8,593 nt of DNA from Actinomycetota bacterium. Its GTDB lineage: Bacteria > Actinomycetota > Actinomycetes > S36-B12. A model generated the notes under the pieces. The model had not been told where the DNA came from. It ran no database searches and worked only from the letters and a program-made list of their open reading frames with translations. Where the stretch lies: contig CANMNM010000045.1 of assembly GCA_947499275.1 (NCBI GenBank), positions 1 to 8,593 on the forward strand. The letters run 5' to 3'. Of the stretch, positions 6,338-8,593 are shown piece after piece. Position 1 is the first letter of the stretch. Each line of letters starts with the position of its first letter. The position numbers and the translations under genes were made by a program.

Positions 6338-7605
6338 TTCGGTCCCTGCTTCGCCGTCGTGATTTCCGAGCCCTTTACAGCACTCGTTTAGTTGGCCAAT
6401 TCGGAGACGGTTTTTTTCAGGCCGCACTTGCCTCATTTGTTCTTTTCTCACCGGAGCGTGAACCAAATGCCACTGCGATAGCGGTGGCATTTGGTATTTT
6501 GTTGTTGCCTTATTCCCTCATCGGGCCATTTGCCGGTGTCTTCCTTGACCGCTGGTTGCGGCGTAACATTTTGGTTCGTGCAAACTTACTCAAAGCACTA
6601 TTAACAATTCCTGTCATGGCTGCCGTGCTCGCGGGAGAAGACTCGGTGATCCTGGGAGTTTCCGTCCTTGCTGTTCTCGGTGTTGGTCGATTCATCTTGG
6701 CAGGACTCTCCGCGTCCTTGCCTCATGTTGTTAAAGGCAAAGAGCTCATCTATGCAAATGCACTGACACCAACCTCGGGAACCATTGCTTTCGTTATTGG
6801 CGCAACCACCGGTTTAGGGATTCGGCAAGTGTTTGGCGGTGGCGATGCCGGCAGCGTGGCACTACTCATGTTTGCAATAGGTACTTTCATCTCTGCCTCA
6901 TTTATTGCGAGAACATTTGCAGTCCATGCATTGGGACCAACACACCAAATCAAGCACTCATTGGTTGACTCACTACGTGGGGTAACGGGAGAGCTTGTTT
7001 CTGGTGTTCGCACATTGGGTTCACACGCAGACGCCGCCAGAGCGCTCGCACTCGTTGCAATTAACCGGATTTCATTCGGTGTCGTCACGGCTGGAGCGCT
7101 ACTACTACTTCGAAACACATTCCACCAAAGTTCCAATGCTAATGCGGCACTAGCCGACTTTGCGATCCTTTCTGGCTTTGCGGCTACGGCCGCACTCCTC
7201 GCAGCAATTGTGACCCCGTGGGTGACCCGAAAAATTGGAATCCCCCGATGGTCCTCTTTAACCGTGGCCCAAGCATCGGTAGGCATGCTGGTTTTTGCAT
7301 TTGGCGCCACACTTCAGAGTTTCCCGTTGTTACTCGTAACTGCGTTTAGTCTCGGATTTGCGGGCCAAGCAGTCAAGGTGTGTTCTGACACGGTTATTCA
7401 ACGTAAAATTCCCGATGAGAGCCTGGGCCGCATCTTCTCCCTTTTTGACATGAGTGTGAATGTCGCCCTGGTTTCCGGGATCATCCTGGTGGCACTACTT
7501 GCCCCGGTTTCAGGTGTCGCCCCAATTCTGTACACCGCTGTTGGTATCGGCCTGGTTACGGCCAGTTTGTGGTACTGGCGTGCGGGCAGTAATAACCCGG
7601 CGTGA
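6319..7605 (+). CDS. Major facilitator superfamily (MFS) transporter
   Basis: A 428-residue polytopic inner-membrane protein with an MFS pattern of up to twelve segments, many visible (about 32-44, 52-68, 93-105, 109-130, 152-166, 178-196, 249-264, 278-300, 312-330, 335-350, 380-396, 401-418). A motif-A-like loop, GPFAGVFLDRWLRRN (69-83), joins segments 2 and 3. A central polar stretch (about 201-235) separates the halves. The frame is open upstream through ino1, but GTG at 6319 is the only plausible start after the ino1 stop: the usual family opening, RSLLRRRDFRALYSTRL, begins eight residues later. There is no Shine-Dalgarno, and the start lies in a hairpin loop. It is probably co-transcribed with ino1 (29 nt gap), so transport of an inositol- or envelope-related compound is conceivable. 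The sequence resembles actinobacterial efflux-type permeases of unknown substrate. Confidence 0.85.
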   Translation: MQRLPVVRSLLRRRDFRALYSTRLVGQFGDGFFQAALASFVLFSPEREPNATAIAVAFGILLLPYSLIGPFAGVFLDRWLRRNILVRANLLKALLTIPVMAAVLAGEDSVILGVSVLAVLGVGRFILAGLSASLPHVVKGKELIYANALTPTSGTIAFVIGATTGLGIRQVFGGGDAGSVALLMFAIGTFISASFIARTFAVHALGPTHQIKHSLVDSLRGVTGELVSGVRTLGSHADAARALALVAINRISFGVVTAGALLLLRNTFHQSSNANAALADFAILSGFAATAALLAAIVTPWVTRKIGIPRWSSLTVAQASVGMLVFAFGATLQSFPLLLVTAFSLGFAGQAVKVCSDTVIQRKIPDESLGRIFSLFDMSVNVALVSGIILVALLAPVSGVAPILYTAVGIGLVTASLWYWRAGSNNPA

Positions 7606-7621
7606 CCCGCTGACTAGCGGG
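7606..7621 (+). terminator. Small GC hairpin right after the MFS stop, possible terminator
   Basis: CCCGCT (7606-7611), loop GACT, AGCGGG (7616-7621) form a perfect 6-bp stem beginning directly at the MFS stop codon. It is followed by AAAATCTTTACCTTTT, T-rich but interrupted, so termination may be inefficient or imprecise. It sits where an end of the padR-ino1-MFS transcript is expected. Confidence 0.45.
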
Positions 7622-7682
7622 AAAATCTTTACCTTTTGGCAGCATGTTCGCGGTCTTGATACGCAGATCAGGGGTCATTGAG

Positions 7683-7688
7683 TAGGGT
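7683..7688 (+). promoter_or_regulatory. TAGGGT box before the membrane-protein gene: -10 element or weak ribosome site
   Basis: TAGGGT fits TAnnnT and ends 6 nt before the ATG at 7695, the same spacing seen before the DUF5318 gene, suggesting a leaderless start. A TTGATA at 7656-7661 resembles a -35 but lies 21 bp away, longer than usual. The AGTAGGG sequence might instead serve as a poor Shine-Dalgarno. Confidence 0.35.
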
Positions 7689-7694
7689 TCGGCT

Positions 7695-8593
7695 ATGTCT
7701 AATGGAGCTACAGAGCAGTATCAGCGCAGTCCGGTTACTCGCGATCGAGTCCGTCCCCGGACCATTTTCTCGGTCATAGTTTTTGTCCTAGCAACAATCT
7801 TGACCCCCGTTTCTGTTGCTGGACACTGGGCTCACTCCACAATCATTGACACGGAGCGGTACATCGAGACTGTAGGTCCAATTGGTGCGAGCCCTGAAGT
7901 GCAGGCCGCGTTCGCCGAAGTTGTCACCAACTCGATCGTGGCACAAGTAGATACAGAATCCATAGTAAGTGATTTCCTTGGTGGGATTCTTCCGAACAGT
8001 GCGATAACCGACCGTCTAGCTGGCCCCATTTCCACAGGTATCAATGGTTTGATTGGCCAAGCGGTAGACACTTTCGTAACCTCAGATGCTTTCACTACGG
8101 CTTGGTTGGCACTCAATAAAGCCGCCCAAAAAGGATTCCTTGCACTTCTGCAGAATGAACCCAGCGGACCTATTGAGCTGCAGGGCGATGATGTTGTTCT
8201 CAACCTTGATTCGGTGATCAAACTCGCCCAAGAAAAATTGGTCGAAAATGGAATTTCCTTCGCGGCTAACATCACGGTCCCAACAACAGATAAGCAATTT
8301 GTGTTGATGAGTGCTCCAGCTCTTAGTCAAGCGCGGACTTTCTATGCATTCTCCGCGCCAATCCTCGCTTGGATCATGGTCTTGATCGCGGCCTTGTTTA
8401 TTCTTGCAATCGTGTTGGCACGACGTAGGGCCCGAACAACCGTCGCTGTCGGTATCGTTGTTGTCGCTTCATCTCTCGCGCTTTACGCCGCAACCGTTTT
8501 TGGTGAAGGAGCCGTCAATAATCAATTTGCCGGTACCATTTTTGAGAGCGCCGCCATTGTTGTTTATCAAAGCTTCCTAGCCTATCTCATCTC
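7695..8593 (+). CDS. Actinobacterial membrane protein of unknown function (3' end outside window)
   Basis: An open frame from ATG at 7695 to the right edge (299 complete codons, no stop). A short basic cytoplasmic N-terminus leads into a membrane segment (about 24-43, ending in LTPVSVAGHWA). A mainly extracytoplasmic domain follows (about 45-218), then two membrane segments (about 220-242 and 249-268) separated by the basic ARRRAR loop; another hydrophobic stretch begins near 286. The segment after the first helix, H-S-T-I-I-D-T-E-R-Y-I-E-T-V-G-P-I, followed by PEVQAAFAEVVTNSIVAQVD (67-86), is typical of a widespread uncharacterised actinobacterial family (VVDTERYV-like opening with repeated V-x-x-V-V-T helices). 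I know of no assigned function and none is evident. No catalytic motif, lipobox or sorting signal is visible. A small hairpin separates it from the MFS gene, so it is probably transcribed on its own. Confidence 0.8.
   Translation, partial: MSNGATEQYQRSPVTRDRVRPRTIFSVIVFVLATILTPVSVAGHWAHSTIIDTERYIETVGPIGASPEVQAAFAEVVTNSIVAQVDTESIVSDFLGGILPNSAITDRLAGPISTGINGLIGQAVDTFVTSDAFTTAWLALNKAAQKGFLALLQNEPSGPIELQGDDVVLNLDSVIKLAQEKLVENGISFAANITVPTTDKQFVLMSAPALSQARTFYAFSAPILAWIMVLIAALFILAIVLARRRARTTVAVGIVVVASSLALYAATVFGEGAVNNQFAGTIFESAAIVVYQSFLAYLI

Noticed and set aside
6750..7310. 186-codon open frame on the minus strand
   Set aside because: It is fully antisense to the MFS gene, low-complexity in Ala/Ser/Thr/Pro with no family resemblance; the plus strand has clear membrane-protein logic.
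7832..8275. 147-codon open frame on the minus strand
   Set aside because: It lies opposite the membrane-protein gene, which has a proper start and family-like sequence; the antisense translation resembles nothing known.
1..8593. Search by eye for CRISPR arrays, tRNA/rRNA, insertion sequences, toxin-antitoxin or defence genes
   Set aside because: I saw no regularly spaced repeats, cloverleaf, transposase motifs, terminal inverted repeats or small paired genes; the gene content is conserved housekeeping.

Overview
This is an ordinary chromosomal stretch from an actinobacterium with moderate GC (about half by eye, not computed). I identify it from protein families rather than base composition. 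Its core is a gene neighbourhood I recall from mycobacteria (around Rv0046c-Rv0051) and Streptomyces: actinobacterial inositol-3-phosphate synthase, a PadR-type regulator, a DUF5318 protein, a class A penicillin-binding protein (PBP) and a GT87-type membrane glycosyltransferase. Start codons include TTG and GTG, and several genes lack a Shine-Dalgarno. Instead they carry a TAnnnT box 6-7 nt before the start codon, which is the leaderless-mRNA pattern common in Actinobacteria. A planktonic freshwater or marine lineage (Nanopelagicales-like, or the low-GC Microbacteriaceae) would fit, but I cannot place it further.

Layout. Positions 1-577 (+) hold the 3' part of an alanine-racemase-like gene that is cut by the window edge. 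It converges on, and overlaps by 49 bp, a leftward operon read from about 4546 down to 529: DUF5318 zinc-ribbon protein, class A PBP, GT87 glycosyltransferase. The 75-bp gap at 4547-4621 is a divergent control region. It contains a perfect ATATATCG-AAA-CGATATAT palindrome, the probable PadR operator. Rightward from it run padR (4622-5191) and ino1 (5195-6289), 3 nt apart and evidently one operon. A major facilitator superfamily (MFS) transporter follows (6319-7605); its GTG start lies in the loop of a strong hairpin just after ino1. After a small GC hairpin at 7606-7621, a membrane protein of an uncharacterised actinobacterial family starts at 7695 and runs off the right edge. No gap between genes exceeds 300 bases.

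How the parts may work together. The leftward operon builds and decorates the cell envelope: peptidoglycan polymerisation and cross-linking by the PBP, and a lipid-linked sugar transfer by the GT87 protein. The rightward operon makes inositol phosphate, the precursor of phosphatidylinositol lipids and mycothiol in Actinobacteria. A PadR repressor bound between them could coordinate both directions; this is inference. I found no mobile element, CRISPR array, RNA gene or defence system. The interest is in local regulatory architecture and in conserved but uncharacterised proteins.
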